A DNA stretch of 64,000 bases, taken from Oscarella lobularis. Its lineage: Eukaryota; Porifera; Homoscleromorpha; Homosclerophorida; Oscarellidae. The first letter of the stretch is position 1. Each line of letters starts with the position of its first letter. The translations under genes and the position numbers were made by a program. The notes under the pieces were generated by a model, which worked only from the letters and a program-made list of their open reading frames with translations, searched no databases and was not told the origin of the DNA. Location of the stretch: positions 1,178,001 through 1,242,000 of the forward strand of contig NC_089187.1 of assembly GCF_947507565.1 (NCBI RefSeq), read 5' to 3'. Below are positions 32,351 through 43,808 of this stretch, in pieces.

Positions 32351-33970
32351 ATGCACCACTTTGCCTCCTGGACGGGGATGCAAATCCTTGACCTTGCCCA
32401 AATTCTTCCTGTTGTTTTACGAGACGTCCTAAATGAAGGCAGTTTCCAAAAGTCAAAAGAAGAAGAGTGGCTAAAAAAGGTCTTATCAGCTCCGTCCTTA
32501 ATTGCTTTGTCTTGCTGGCTCAATATATCAGCGAAATGTTCTCTTCATCTCTGCCAAAAAAGCAAAGACAATCATTAGAAGAGAACATGGTTTCTCACCA
32601 TGCTTTGCTATGTAAAGTGAGCAGACAAGTACTTATTCACTTCCTGCAGTAATAGTTTTGAGGCTGCTTTCCAGTTGTGGCCTGTTGAAACGGCTGAAAA
32701 GCCAAATATCCACACAGGCACACATGTTCGCCCAAAATTGGAGTTCCTGGGGCATCCGAAGAACTACGACAACTAGGCATTCGAAGCTCGACACAACCAA
32801 ACAAAGCAGGTAATGCACTGTGATTTTGCATTACTGCTGTCTCTAAGTATTCTAACACAGTACCAACTACAAAAGCATGGAAAGAGACGTAATGCTCCAA
32901 GACGCTCTTATCGTTGGAATAAAGACTGTGCTTGATGGATCCAGCAGCGGTACAGTAACCACTATGTACAGTAGTCTTCTGATTGAAAGCTGAATTTTCA
33001 TTGTAGGTGAAGTGGTTGTGCCTGAAAAGTTTTTAAGCGGAATGGCTCCAGTTTACAAAGGAGGAACCATGCTAGAACTTAGACGGGGAACGAAGCGCGG
33101 AGGGGGACTCTCTGTACCTCTTGGCAAGGGCTGCACGTCTCTGATAGACTTGCCTTTTGTGCAACGCACTCTGACATCCGGTTTTGGCCACCCATCCAAA
33201 AGCGGCTCTGCCACCGGAAGTGCACCGGAGAACTTCAGAGTCGGTGCAGCCATTTACGAGAAGAGGAAGCTTAAAACAAAACAACTATCAGACGAAGAAA
33301 GGGACGAATTACTTAGAGCATATCGTTCTTACTACAACATAAACTGGGTCGATCTTCCTAAAAAAGCAGCATCAATTTCATTGTTCGAGTCAATCAAATT
33401 TCCTGACGATTTGAAAGACAGGTTATCGACGTAAAATTTCACACTTTTTCTTTGCATTGAAATGCTCTAGATATGACGTTGCAGAAGTATTTCAAGGCAA
33501 CGACTACTATGTTGAACTACAAACAGAGGAGGACGGCATGAAGAAGGCGGAAGCAAGAATTATCTCGATTTCCACTCATACAGGTAAGAAGTGCACATAT
33601 AAGCAGACATGCACTACGTCTAACCCATTCTAATTATTAGGTTGCAACAATTATACGTATCCATGGATACCTCTACAGTGGTATTATCCGTGCGGGGATA
33701 ACAGAATCGATTCAGATACTAAGCTTCCCCAACTATCACTCTTTTCGGACAAACAAGAGCACCAGGAAATTATGCCAGTGCCAGGGGTTATACGAAGTGC
33801 AGTTCACATTTACCACAAATGCAACTGGAACTGCGTGGAAGGAACGGGAATTGGAACAAATCTGAACGAATGTTAGAGGAAAACAGGCATGCCTTCTCGA
33901 GCGAAAGCGATGAATCGGATGCGGATGAAATGTTCGAGGCGTGCCAACAATTGAACAAAAGTACCTGAAG
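32351..33970 (+). pseudogene. Multi-segment gene remnant of unrecognised (probably transposon) type
   Basis: Plus-strand frames at 32351–32578 (MHHFASWTGMQILDLAQI), about 32745–32880 (KLEFLGHPKNYDN, AFEARHNQTKQVMHCDF), 33012–33434 (140 codons, GMAPVYKGGTMLELRRG … DEERDELLRAYRSYY) and 33476–33875 (VFQGNDYYVELQTEEDG … GCNNYTYPWIPLQWYYPC) follow each other with GT–AG-like gaps. The RFEAKH-like block followed by a long C-terminal part recalls a transposon ORF widespread in invertebrates and perhaps CACTA-related, but I do not recognise it firmly. Stop codons interrupt the second segment. Confidence 0.35.
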
Positions 33971-34124
33971 CATAACTACAAAAATAATGTCTTCATGAAA
34001 AATATTTATCTTGTAAAACGTCAGTGCTAATGTAAACGTTTGCAATGTTAGTACATATGGAAAGCGGAAATTCTACGCCTAACGTGAGAAAAACTTTATA
34101 GCAACGGTTTAGTGTATATGTAAA

Positions 34125-35028
34125 CATGGACTCCCAGAAATCAGACACAACAATAAACAGAGAAGACTTACTTGCAATTGGGCTATCCCAAGGCATACCT
34201 TCAACTCATAAACTGAAGCCTTTGCTGCTTTCCTAGGACAACCAGAAGAACATTTAGACGAGCAGCAGCAATCGATGGGCACGGATCCCGCTGGCTTATG
34301 GCCAGCAAAACTAGCCCAAGCTGTGGGGCAGAGCGTGCTATCGTCAATTGACGCTTACTGCAATGGAGCTTTCTGGGACCTCATCCAGTCACAGAGCCAA
34401 CGCTCACCACAACCCACCCTCGATGCCAGGCTGGATGAGGCCCATGTTTCGAGCGTGCGTCGTAGCCCCAGAAAGCACCAGGGCACAAAAGAAAAAGATT
34501 CGATTGATAGCATACTGGTAAGATATAACGGTCACTTAGTCAAGTATAAAATTAATGTAAAAGCTTTCGACAGAAAATAACACAGGAAACGATCAAAGAA
34601 AAGTGACAAAAATGCCTAAAAATGATTGCCCCGGAAGCTCCTCACCCTGTCCTGAAATCCATCTTCAGCGAAATGTTGGGCTGGTTTCGAGTCTGGAGAT
34701 GCCGTTTTCTTCGCACAATCGATAAGAGAGCCCTAAAAGTCGCCGAAGAAAGAAAAACCAGCGACGAAGACGTCTATCAAGTGGTGGAGACGTACTTCAG
34801 AACGGACACGGATCTCTATGGAGGAGATGTCGATGATTCCGAGGTACAGTGACTCTGACTCCTTTTTCGTAGCAAATGCCCTAAAACATTTATAAGGTTC
34901 CCACTAAATTCAAGGAGTACTACACCGCCCTCCAGACCGCTTTTACCCGAATTTATTGCGACGACAGCATTGCCGAGAAGAAAAACGAAATCGAGAAGAT
35001 AATGGAGGAGTTGACGAAGCAGTACTAA
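34125..35028 (+). CDS. Unrecognised small multi-exon gene
   Basis: ATG at 34125 opens MDSQKSDTTINREDLLAIGL; a possible intron leads to FLGQPEEHLDEQQQSMGTDP and a 100-codon frame (34275–34580) with IDAYCNGAFWDLIQSQSQ and basic RRSPRKHQG. Further frames at 34622–34852 (LGWFRVWRCRFLRTIDKRA, YFRTDTDLYGGDVDDSE) and 34897–35028 (KFKEYYTALQTAFTRIYCDD, KNEIEKIMEELTKQY) join with GT–AG-like gaps. It could be a second gene of the element to its left. No domain recognised; the tail looks helical. Confidence 0.35.
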
Positions 35029-35344
35029 TGCGAGGAGGACGAAGTACCTATCGCCGTCTTCCAGTGAGGCTCGGACTCCTATTGTGTTGTTGGCTTCTCT
35101 ATCCTACCCAAGTAGTTTACTCAATTATGCACAAATAAAGCGGTTCTGCACATACGTTTACCTGCATTTGTCGAAACGACGAAGAATCGCCAATTGTTAC
35201 CACTGCGCATGCTTGGATCACGTGAGGCGCCTAACGACGCTTTCGAATCTGTTCCTAGTCCGAACTGAACAACGGGATATAAAATCGACCTGTTCTGCAC
35301 TCCAACGACTTATCCTGTGTCTGCAGCACTTACCTGTTCGGCAT

Positions 35345-35800
35345 AGTGTGCTGCGATGTCAGATAGGCTTAAATTGTTTTTTTTTCTGCCAGTTTCGCTT
35401 TTTTCGTTTTCCTTTGTAGGTACGTGGTGTGTGTGATGTGTTGATCGTCGTGCTTGTGCGTGGGGGATTTTGGAAGTTTTTTTAGTGTGTTGGATGTAAG
35501 GGAGGTGCCTCGTTTCATTTTAGGTAAATATTCATTTTTTATTATTTTTCGTTAATTGTTATGTATTTTAGTGGCTTTGGTTTTCTAAGACGCTTTTTTC
35601 CTATTATGTTTGCTTCTGATGTTTGGAGGTTTTTCTCTATCTATTTATCTCATTTGTGTCAGAGTGTTTCTCAAATTTGGAAATCAATCTCTTTGGGTGA
35701 AGTGTGTCCAATGTTTTTATCCATTTTGTACCTGATTGTATTAGATCTTTTTGTACTTGCTGGATTCGAGTGACCTTAAGTTCCATTTTCTGCGCTCAGA
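35345..35800. repeat. T/G-rich dispersed repeat, copy 2
   Basis: Aligns in order and orientation with 13930–14400 (see that entry). Flanking sequences differ, so the similarity starts at GTGCTGCGATGTCAGATA and fades near the TTCTGCGCTCAG block. Confidence 0.6.
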
Positions 35801-37087
35801 AAATAAAGGACATGGTTGGATTTCATTGTTGGTCGCGGGGGAACAGGGTGGCGTCACGTTTACTGTAGCAGACCCTTTGGGCTTCAACACGCCTAGGAAG
35901 GAACTGTGGAGACGTGCGTGTGCGTTTAACGGTTGCATGCGGCGAACATATAGCGACACGACCTGAAGAAATGTCTTCACGATCGCGGAAAGAAGAGAGG
36001 TACAGTGGACTCGATCGTCGAAAAGCGAACAGAATTGGTCCATGTTGGCGTGTTGGGGTGGATACCTTCCCACGTCTGCACGTGCGGGGATCGAGTTGCA
36101 AGATTACAAGAGACTGGACAAATTGAGCCTCTTTGTTTGGAGCTTCATCGACGATGAATCGTTCGTTGAGGCATGTTGGACGAAATGGCCCAATTCCGGT
36201 TATCGGTGGTGGATATCAGAGCGAGAGCGGAAGCGGCGTTTTCAACAAAGGTGTTAAATTCGTTCAAATTCCGTCCGCTACAGGTTGCTGTGACGGACTT
36301 CGAAGGAAACGCAACGATTCGCTGCGACAGCGACGCCGCGTTCGGGCAGAGGGTTTACTTTGGAGACGCTATTGACGAAGGAGCGCGGGCTTCTAGCGCT
36401 CGCGCGGCCAGGACTGAAACTGGCGCGAAAAAACTCGCGCAGAAAGGAAGAAAGGCTGCGCTATGTGCGACGCTTGACGGCTTTTGAGAGAGCTAAAGTA
36501 AGCGTGTTCGAGGAGGCAGAGCGACGTTTATAGTCTGATGTACGACGAACGCGTGACAGGTTTTCTTTCGTTTTTCGTTTTTCTTGACGTCTTTGTTTGT
36601 TTTTTTGATTCAAATAAGCTGATTGAAATTTGAAATGATGTTAGAAAGCGTGACGTACGCCAATAATCCGCGATCGCGTGAAAAACGAAAAGGAGGCCCC
36701 GGGAGCGGAAAAAGTCGTGAGTATGAAGGTTTTATACAACATTATTTGTGGCGAAAGGGTATTCAAAGGATTCGATGCAGGAGACTCAATTGGAGATGAA
36801 AGAGACGACTGATTTTGCAAATAGTCACGTGTTTGGTGTAAATGAATTAGGAATAGTTTCAATACGGCAAGATGACAGTGGGATCTATGGTCACGCAATC
36901 GAAAAAGTCGGTGTCTTATGGTACCTCTATATGGCTTTGGCCTCGGTTTCAGACCGTCTTTCCCCCGGATGTTAGCGATCCTTGGAAAAAGGGTCTGGTA
37001 CGGCCCCGCCCTTAACTCCGCCTATTATGGCGGACGAACGATCGCGAACTTTACTAAGATCGTTCGTTCGCACCCATTTCGAGCGTA
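35801..37087. other. No gene recognised
   Basis: Frames of about 70–110 codons overlap on both strands (for example 36173–36487 plus, with an Ala/Lys-rich end). None carries a motif I know. Possibly old TE sequence. Confidence 0.35.
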
Positions 37088-37223
37088 CTACAGCTATTCG
37101 ATTAACTGATCTGTTTTAACCGCCAAGTAAGCTATCGAAACGGATCGGTTCCTCGGTCGAATAGAAATGGCTTTTCGGAAAGAGTAAGCGGTCGAAACAG
37201 ATCAGGTAATCGGATAGCTGTAG
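37088..37223. mobile_element. Small foldback MITE
   Basis: CTACAGCTATTCGATTAACT…GATCTGTTTTAACCGC at 37088–37123 is an imperfect inverted repeat of 37189–37223 (GCGGTCGAAACAGATCAGG…TAGCTGTAG). About 65 bp lie between the arms. No clear target duplication. Confidence 0.6.
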
Positions 37224-37239
37224 GACGCTCCCACCTGGC

Positions 37240-38035
37240 CCCCAGTCAAAACACTGATTCCACAAATCAAATTAAAACCCAGCTGTGTCAACAACACATG
37301 TTCTCGTGCAGCTTGTCACACGCGAAGACCACACCGCGAAACCCCCTCCAAAACCGAAAAGCCCTGCCGCCGCCTAAACTCTAATTCTGACAGTCAAAAT
37401 AGCCGCGCCGCAGACGCTGCCATCGCCTAAACACAAATCCACCAGTAAGGCGCGATGCAATCTTCAATGATTACCACCAGGCCAGTCAAAATAACCGTAG
37501 GGCTTGATGACACGGAGAATTCTCGTGAGTTGAAGCCTAAGGAGCTCAGCATTCGCGACTCGCTGAAATGAGCGATGTGAAAAAGGTGCTGGCGGTGGTG
37601 TAGACGGGGTAGGAAGGCTTAACGGTATCAATTTTCAGATCCACACTTTCTCGTGGGAGATAGGTGGGTGACCTAAACACTCGATATGGTACCAGTCAAA
37701 ATAAGCAAAGCGCCTATCTACCGTAGTCAAATAGCGCACGCCTCATTCGCCGCTCTTTCAGAGACAACTACAACGTTGTAGTCACGCATGCTGTACTGCT
37801 TATCTTAGCCTCAACTGCTGCAAAAATGAACGTGCCAACGGCGCTGAAATGCACCATACCATCGAGTCTTGTGCACCAAACCACAGGGTCTTCAATGCAA
37901 TTCTCATCGTTAACGTTCTCGGCGTCACGAAACAACTTGATTGGCAGGCCGTCCCGAATCTTTTCCCAGCCTAGAGGACATTTTAAAGAATGCGCGCTAT
38001 TTTTCTGTTAAACAAGTGACAACACGCGTCAACTA
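37240..38035. other. Non-coding stretch with four CAGTCAAAA(T) direct repeats
   Basis: CAGTCAAAA occurs at 37243, 37391, 37483 and 37693, three of them extended to CAGTCAAAATA. A minus-strand frame at about 37820–37990 (CPLGWEKIRDGLPIKLF) is open but unrecognised. Confidence 0.4.
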
Positions 38036-38044
38036 ATTAAATGA

Positions 38045-38118
38045 CGTATTGAACCATTTCGGATAATCGAGGGTTCGGATAATCAAGGTTCGGATAATCG
38101 AAGATTGAGTGTATACAG
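38045..38118. repeat. Right end of a pogo/Tigger-like element with three short tandem repeats
   Basis: Three copies of TTCGGATAATC(G/A)A lead to GAAGATTGAGTGTATACAGTA. Read from the right this is TACTGTATACACTCAATCTT, a Tigger-type terminus with internal TTCGGATAATC-type repeats. The body would lie to the left; no coding sequence was found there. Confidence 0.5.
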
Positions 38119-38905
38119 TAGGAGCGTGCATTATACGTAGAGCAAAGAACAGCTGAAATTTGTCTGCTCAAGACTTTGGCAGTCAGCTTCGGGTTACGTA
38201 TCCTTACAAAAATTAGTACTTGCGCCAAAAAATGTGAACATTTTACTTTCCTTTGCACCCTAGTTCGATACGACGTTGATCTTTCACAGTAAAATTTACG
38301 ACTATTGCGATAATTGCTACAAAAAACCATAAAAAATTGAAACCAAAGCCCCCTTAGAAAAAACCATTTAAGAAAGAATGCATATTATTCAAATGGAGGC
38401 AAGTCAAATTTAACGTCGAACCGCCGTAATTGCATTGTTTATAATAAAAATATTATTTAAATAAAATCAGAATATATACTTTTGCGTCTCACCGTTCGCG
38501 ACGTTTTCTGCTTTAATTAGCACGCCTGTGTGAAATAGAAAAATAAGAAAATATCTTCTAAATTGTTTCAGAGTTGATGTGACGCAGTAAAGTCGCGGAC
38601 TGTTAATTAGTAACAAATAAAGTGCTAAATACGTTTGTGGCAAATAGAGCTGAAATGTCATGCGAGAAAAACGTTCTCCTGAAACTCGATAGCGTTCTAA
38701 AGTGCGAAAATTTTCAGCTGCTAACGGAGGTAAACGCCAGCAGCAGAGCGTCGAGAGTTAAATGCGTTCGAACGGGTTGACGAGAAGTACGTCGGAAAAC
38801 GCCGTCTGGCGTGAAGCTTCACACATTGCGTCCCACTACAACCTACGTTTAAAAAGCAAGACTGTGTCGGCAGAGGATCGTGAAAAACGAGTGACAAAAA
38901 CGAAG
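38119..38905. other. AT-rich spacer
   Basis: No gene, repeat pair or recognisable element seen. Confidence 0.4.
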
Positions 38906-39081
38906 TGTAGGGGTAGGGGGCAGTAGCTAATTAGGTAGAGGTAGGAAGACACATGATTGGTAGTTAGGATAATTGGAACAGTCGTGTGACAGTCGTTGAG
39001 ATATACGTGTGTCTGTGCGTCTGTGCGCAAGGCCTGAATAAAAGGAGGAATCCAAAGTCGTCCCCAACGCGGAGCATTACA
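38906..39081 (+). repeat. Solo LTR of the 13.5-kb Gypsy-derivative family
   Basis: 176 bp from TGTAGGGG to GCATTACA aligns end to end with the 3' LTR at 13472–13648: shared blocks include GGGGCAGTAGCTAATTAGG, TTGGTAGTTAGGATAATTGG and ATATACGTGTGTCTGTG. No internal region follows, so it is a solo LTR left by recombination. The 5-bp flanks do not match. Confidence 0.8.
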
Positions 39082-39082
39082 C

Positions 39083-39200
39083 TGTCGTCACCGTCGTCGC
39101 CGCTGTCGTTGTCGTCAGTGATCATCGTCGCTTTGGTCACTGTTGCCGTCGTAGCTACTGTCGTCGTTGCCGTCGTCGTTGCTGTCGCTGTCGTCATCGT
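39083..39200. repeat. (GTC/GTT)n microsatellite-like tract
   Basis: Imperfect GTCGTC/GTTGTC repeats for about 115 bp immediately after the solo LTR. Confidence 0.8.
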
Positions 39201-40070
39201 GAACTATTCAAACTTTTTGGCCGTTCTCGACATCTGACGACGTCGCTTCTGATGACGACTCAAAGTCATCGAATGGCAAATGCGCATATTGTAAAATTAA
39301 GTTTAGGTTGTATGAACGCCTTCAAAACTGCTTACGCGATAGCCATTGTTTATACGACATGGCTATTGATCGGAGGATGCTTACAAACTTCCGGGTTTCT
39401 CGGTCTTATTTTTAGCGCTAATCTGTTCTTCAAATCGGGGAAAAAACTACTATAATTTTTGTATTATTTTCAGCAGTTGTGATCAAACCTGGGACCCTTG
39501 AATGGCAGCCAAGCTGGCTACCAGGGTACTCTTTAGTCTTCCACGCCCCAGCATAATAGTCCTTCCCGGGTTATATTTAGGACCATTGGTAATTTACCTG
39601 TATCTAATGGTAAGGTTTGGTTGCTGGCATTACGATATGATCCGGCGTCTGCAGTCGTTGGTCTTGCTGTTGTTGGTCGTTACGTTCGTTACGGCGCCTC
39701 TTTTATGTCGATTTCTTTGACGTCATTATTTGATGAAAGAGAGTATTCACTTTTCTTTTTGTATTAAAGCGCACAAATGACGATTTTGGCAACATCTTTT
39801 TAACCGCTTTCTTTGTCGTCAGGTCGACGTAAAGTGCGAGAGCCATCAACGACGTGCCATTGAATGCCGGCTCTGAGGAATCTCGAATTTTGATTTCGCT
39901 TTCTTGAATGCATGTAGTACGCGCTCCCTTTTCCAATGCCACTTCTCTCATTCCCACGAAAGAGAAAAATGGCGCCCATTTCCGGCACTTTGTAGCCTGG
40001 TGCCCAGACTATCTCGCTGTCCCGGATTGCATCGGGCTCGCTGAGGGACTCTGGTGTGGTACCGCCTGAG
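39201..40070. other. No gene recognised
   Basis: Short frames only. 39.5–40.0 kb may contain decayed polyprotein of the integrase relic that follows, but I cannot align it. Confidence 0.35.
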
Positions 40071-40079
40071 ATAATTCAA

Positions 40080-40930
40080 TGATCGTGACGTCCCGCGTAC
40101 TGGTTCCGCAAGAGCTCCGTTCGTCGATCACGCGACGTTTGCACAAATCACACATCGGGAATAATGCCTGTGTTCGCCGCTGACTTTCTTTACTAGCCGG
40201 GTTTCGATACGTATCTCATCTTCGCGACGTGTTGGCGGCCTGTGATATCTGCCGTTCATTTGACGTGCGTCAGCAAAACGAGTCACTGCACTCTCATACC
40301 GTGCCGACTCGGCCATGGGCAAAATCGGCGCCGATCTCTTTCTTTTTGACGGCAGCGTTTATGTCGTTTCAGTCGACTACTGCAGCAATTACGTCATTGT
40401 GTTTCCGCTGACGGAAACGCAGTCGAGCGACATCTTTGAGGCGTTTCAGACACAATTTGCTACTTTTGGCATACCGGACGTTCTCTTTACGGGCAACAGA
40501 ACACAGTTTTCGTCGCATCGTTTTCGCCAGTTCGCAAGCGACTGGTTCTTCCTCCATGTGACCCGCAGTCCGGGCTACCCCCAGTCTAACGGACAAACGA
40601 CTGTGGCGCAAGGCCCTTGCCGATGGCCAGGATAAATGGCTTGCGCTTTAGCCTTGGTGGAATTCGCCGACGGAAGGCTTTTCCTCTAGCCCAGCTCTGC
40701 GTTTTATGTCTCGTCTCACTCGCACTCTCCTCCCTACGGCCGACCCTCTTCTTCAGCCGTCAATATCTCCTCTACCACGGGACGCTGAAGCAAAGGCAAA
40801 AGCGACGCAGGCACGCTACTACAATCGGCAGGTTCGCGAACTCCCGCCGCTGCAGGCCGGAGACTCCGTTCGGATTTAACCTCTTACAACGTTCGCCGCC
40901 TGGGATGAGACATTACACACAAGGTGTTGG
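40080..40930 (+). pseudogene. Ty3/Gypsy integrase relic
   Basis: Segments ACDICRSFDVRQQNESLHSH (zinc-finger end), PTRPWAK then IGADLFLFDGSVYVVSVDYC (first catalytic Asp), TFGIPDVLFTGNRTQFSSHR, HVTRSPGYPQSNGQTT and a tail with RYYNRQVRELPPLQAGDS follow in the Gypsy order. The second catalytic block reads FTGN instead of TDN and the Glu block reads NGQTT instead of NGxxE, so two of three catalytic residues are gone. Frame changes occur before the core and after it. Unrelated to the coiled-coil derivative as far as can be seen. Confidence 0.7.
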
Positions 40931-40976
40931 GTGATTAATAATTTCTACAAGGACATCAATTCCGACTTTGCATGAT

Positions 40977-41001
40977 CCATATATATGTATATATATATAC
41001 T
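40977..41001. repeat. (TA)n microsatellite
   Basis: ATATATATGTATATATATAT, low-complexity. Confidence 0.8.
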
Positions 41002-41725
41002 GAAAAGAGCGACAAATGACTGGCTTTCTCGCTATACTCAATCTCGTCTTTTTCATGCAGGCGAGCTCTAATTGGAACATTCACACGTTGATTACAAAAA
41101 ATTGAATTGGATGATTCAGGATATTACAGTGAAAGGAATACCGTTATACTTGGTTACTTGAAAGATCACTTGTTTTGACTAAAAACGAACGAAACAATCA
41201 CGCTGGGTAATGGTCCTTTATCAAGCCACATTTTACTAAACAAAAAAGGCAGGTTAAAATTTGGTGCCGTGATCAACCCCCAGCTGGTCCCATAAGCCCT
41301 ATTGCACAATTAGCCTTCAAGTTGATCTTCTTTGAGAGACGCACCCAAAAATTAGCAACCACTCTATCCGTCCAGTGTGGAAATTTACCGCAGAAGATGC
41401 ACAATATTTGAAAAAACATGAAAATTATGTTCTCGATTTTATCCAAAAGTTTCTAACCTTACCTGTTATTCGCCACACTTCAAGTTTTCTTTGCTGAAAA
41501 TTGATAAATGCTTGTCTTTTTTTGACGCAGAGTTCTTTCTGACGTCTGGCCGCCACTCACCCATATACTAAAGAAAATTATATTGAAGCCCTTCACAAAT
41601 TTGTTTAAAGCGTACTTCCAGGCGGCTATTATTTCTGCTGGTACGTGGACGTTACTCTGGATTAACAGAATATGTCTAACCTGCATTTTCACGGCAATAG
41701 GTGTGATCATGCTATAGCCAGTGTG
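41002..41725. other. AT-rich sequence with one transposase-like scrap
   Basis: On the minus strand near 41600–41640 the frame reads AEIIAAWKYALNKF; the IIAAWKYAL part is identical to nine residues of the 25–28 kb transposase. The rest is not alignable. Confidence 0.3.
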
Positions 41726-41732
41726 TTACAAT

Positions 41733-41815
41733 CGAAGCCGGTTAATGTCAACCGAAATGCAGCAGGAAAATAGTTGACATTAACCGAAAGTTGACGTAAG
41801 ACGAATTACACTTCT
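41733..41815. repeat. Terminal inverted-repeat-like segment of a pogo/Tigger element
   Basis: CAGTGTGTTACAATCGAAGCC then GGTTAATGTCAA and, 22 bp on, its complement TTGACATTAACC. The style is that of a Tigger terminus; it may be the left end of the Tigger relic that surrounds the ISL2EU insertion. Confidence 0.4.
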
Positions 41816-42130
41816 AAGCGGATTTAGAGCAATTTACCAGTTATTCCTTTATTTTTCCGCCAATACAGAAGGAAAGAAATCTGTCATGAAAGTCTGGGCA
41901 CGTGACTGACGAATTTCCTGCTCGAACTCTTTTTCAATCGCTCGTAGAGTCTGAAAAATAGGTCTCTCTAAACCGGTTTTCTGACAAAAACGTTTTTATG
42001 TTCTTGGGAAAGCGTAGATTTCTCAATAGAGTCTATTCCGACCCACCCCATCGCGTGACCTTTGTGACGTCACGAAGGTGATAGGTTGTATAGCGTACGT
42101 ACTTCGAACAGCTCGTTCTACTATTTCGCG

Positions 42131-43800
42131 ATGACTACGGTCGCAGTGCCTTCTTCGGATTGGACTCTAGAGCGGTTGCGAACGTTTCTGCGCGACAGCG
42201 GTGTCAATTGTACCGGAAAGAAGGCCGATCTCTTCAAGAGGGCTCTTCAGATCTTTCGACAGTCCACTCTCGATGCGAAGATCAAAAGCTCTGTGCCAGA
42301 TTTGGACATTGGGACTGCCGTTCCATCGTTTAAGGATTTACCTGAGGCCGGCTGGTCGACGACCGGGTTTCCTGACGTACGCCTGCCGTCTGTTCGTCAG
42401 TATCTTGATTCTAAGGTAAATAATGGCATTATTTGTTCAACTCGAATAGACTTGTGCGTAGTTTGCTTTCAAGAAGAACTACTCCACTGGGCTGCGTTTG
42501 TGCCAGAGTGGTCATGTCTATGATGTCAGCGTAGTCCAAAGCAACACGCGATCGTCGTGTTTTTCTACGGTTAAGTGCAAGTGTCGGCCAACGATGAGAA
42601 CGAAGCCTCCGTATTATTCTGTGTTTGTTTCTATGAGTAAAGACGAAGATTCCTCTGACTGGACTATTGTCAATGGGAATTGCTCATGTCCCACTGGCCT
42701 CTCACAAAGCTGTGTTCACCTTACTGCATTGCTCTTGACGGTGATCGAAATATCGCCCCTTGCTTGCACGTCTTTGCCCTGCTTATGGTCAAGGCCCTCC
42801 GGTTCACTTAAGGGAACGTTCATGGAGAATCTTCGCTCGAAAGACACTTCATATATTCCGTATGAAGGTCGTCTTTTGGATCCTTCCCTTCTATTAGAAC
42901 GTATTTCTGCCTTGCCAACAGGACAGAATACAGCTGCCGTAAAGTATTTCAAAGAGATGGATAGATCGACCGCCTCAGCTACATCTGTAGCATTGCCTGA
43001 TCCCCTACAGTTGCTGAAGGATACAGGGGAGAGCCGAGGATTTGAAAATCTGACTGTGGAAGATGTCATCAGATGTGTTGAGCTTAATCAGGAGCAGAGG
43101 AATGCTATTGAAGTGGCCACACGCGCACAGCACTCTTCAACTATTTGGATTCAGGCACGACAATGGAGAGTAACGGCTTCCAAGTTTGGTGTAGTTTGCA
43201 ATCGACCGCGTAGAACTTCAGGATATCCCCCTAGCTTAGTCAAAGGCATTCTGGGAGATTATGGCACTGTGAGCTCACCTGCTTTGACGTATGGGCGCGA
43301 CTCGGAGGCGGTTGCCCGCTGCACTTATGAAAGTGTATCCGGTAATATAGTTGAAGACAGTGGGCTGTTCATCCACTCTAGCCTGCCATACATAGGCGCA
43401 ACTCCTGACGGTGTCATTGACGAGGTACGTTGTTCTAGTCCAAACGCATAGTGTTTTTTAAGTGGTTATTTTTTAGGATGGCCTACTTGAAATCAAATGC
43501 CCATACTCTGAGCGAAATGCTAGTCCACAAGAAGCAGCTTCCATGGGCAACTTTTATCTCGGACTTGTAGACGGCGACATCCAGCTAGCAACTTCGCACG
43601 ATTATTACTTTCAAGTACAGGGACAACTAGGAGTCACAGGAAGAAAATGGTGCGACTTCTTTGTCTACACCCAAAAGGGATTTCATTTAGAGCGCATCCC
43701 TTTTAACAAAGAACTATGGGAGTTAATGGAGGCCGAGCTAAAGCTATTCTACATGTCATGTTTGGCCCCAGAAATTCTCGGTCGTTTAATGCAGAAATAA
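42131..43800 (+). CDS. YqaJ-family nuclease with SAP and SWIM domains, 519 aa
   Basis: Exons 42131–42415, 42474–43424, 43477–43800 join to 1,560 nt with no stop; introns of 58 and 52 nt are GT–AG. N-terminus carries a SAP DNA-binding helix pair (WTLERLRTFLRDSGVNCTG). A SWIM zinc motif CSCPTGLSQSCVHL follows near residue 165. The C-terminal third is a YqaJ/lambda-exonuclease fold: RVTASKFGVV, YGRDSEAVARCTYE, IGATPDGVID then DGLLEIKCPYSE (the D…ExK metal site, intact) and DYYFQVQGQLGVTGRKWCDF. It probably trims or processes DNA ends during transposition. No lesion seen. Confidence 0.85.
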
Positions 43801-43808
43801 CTGACATT

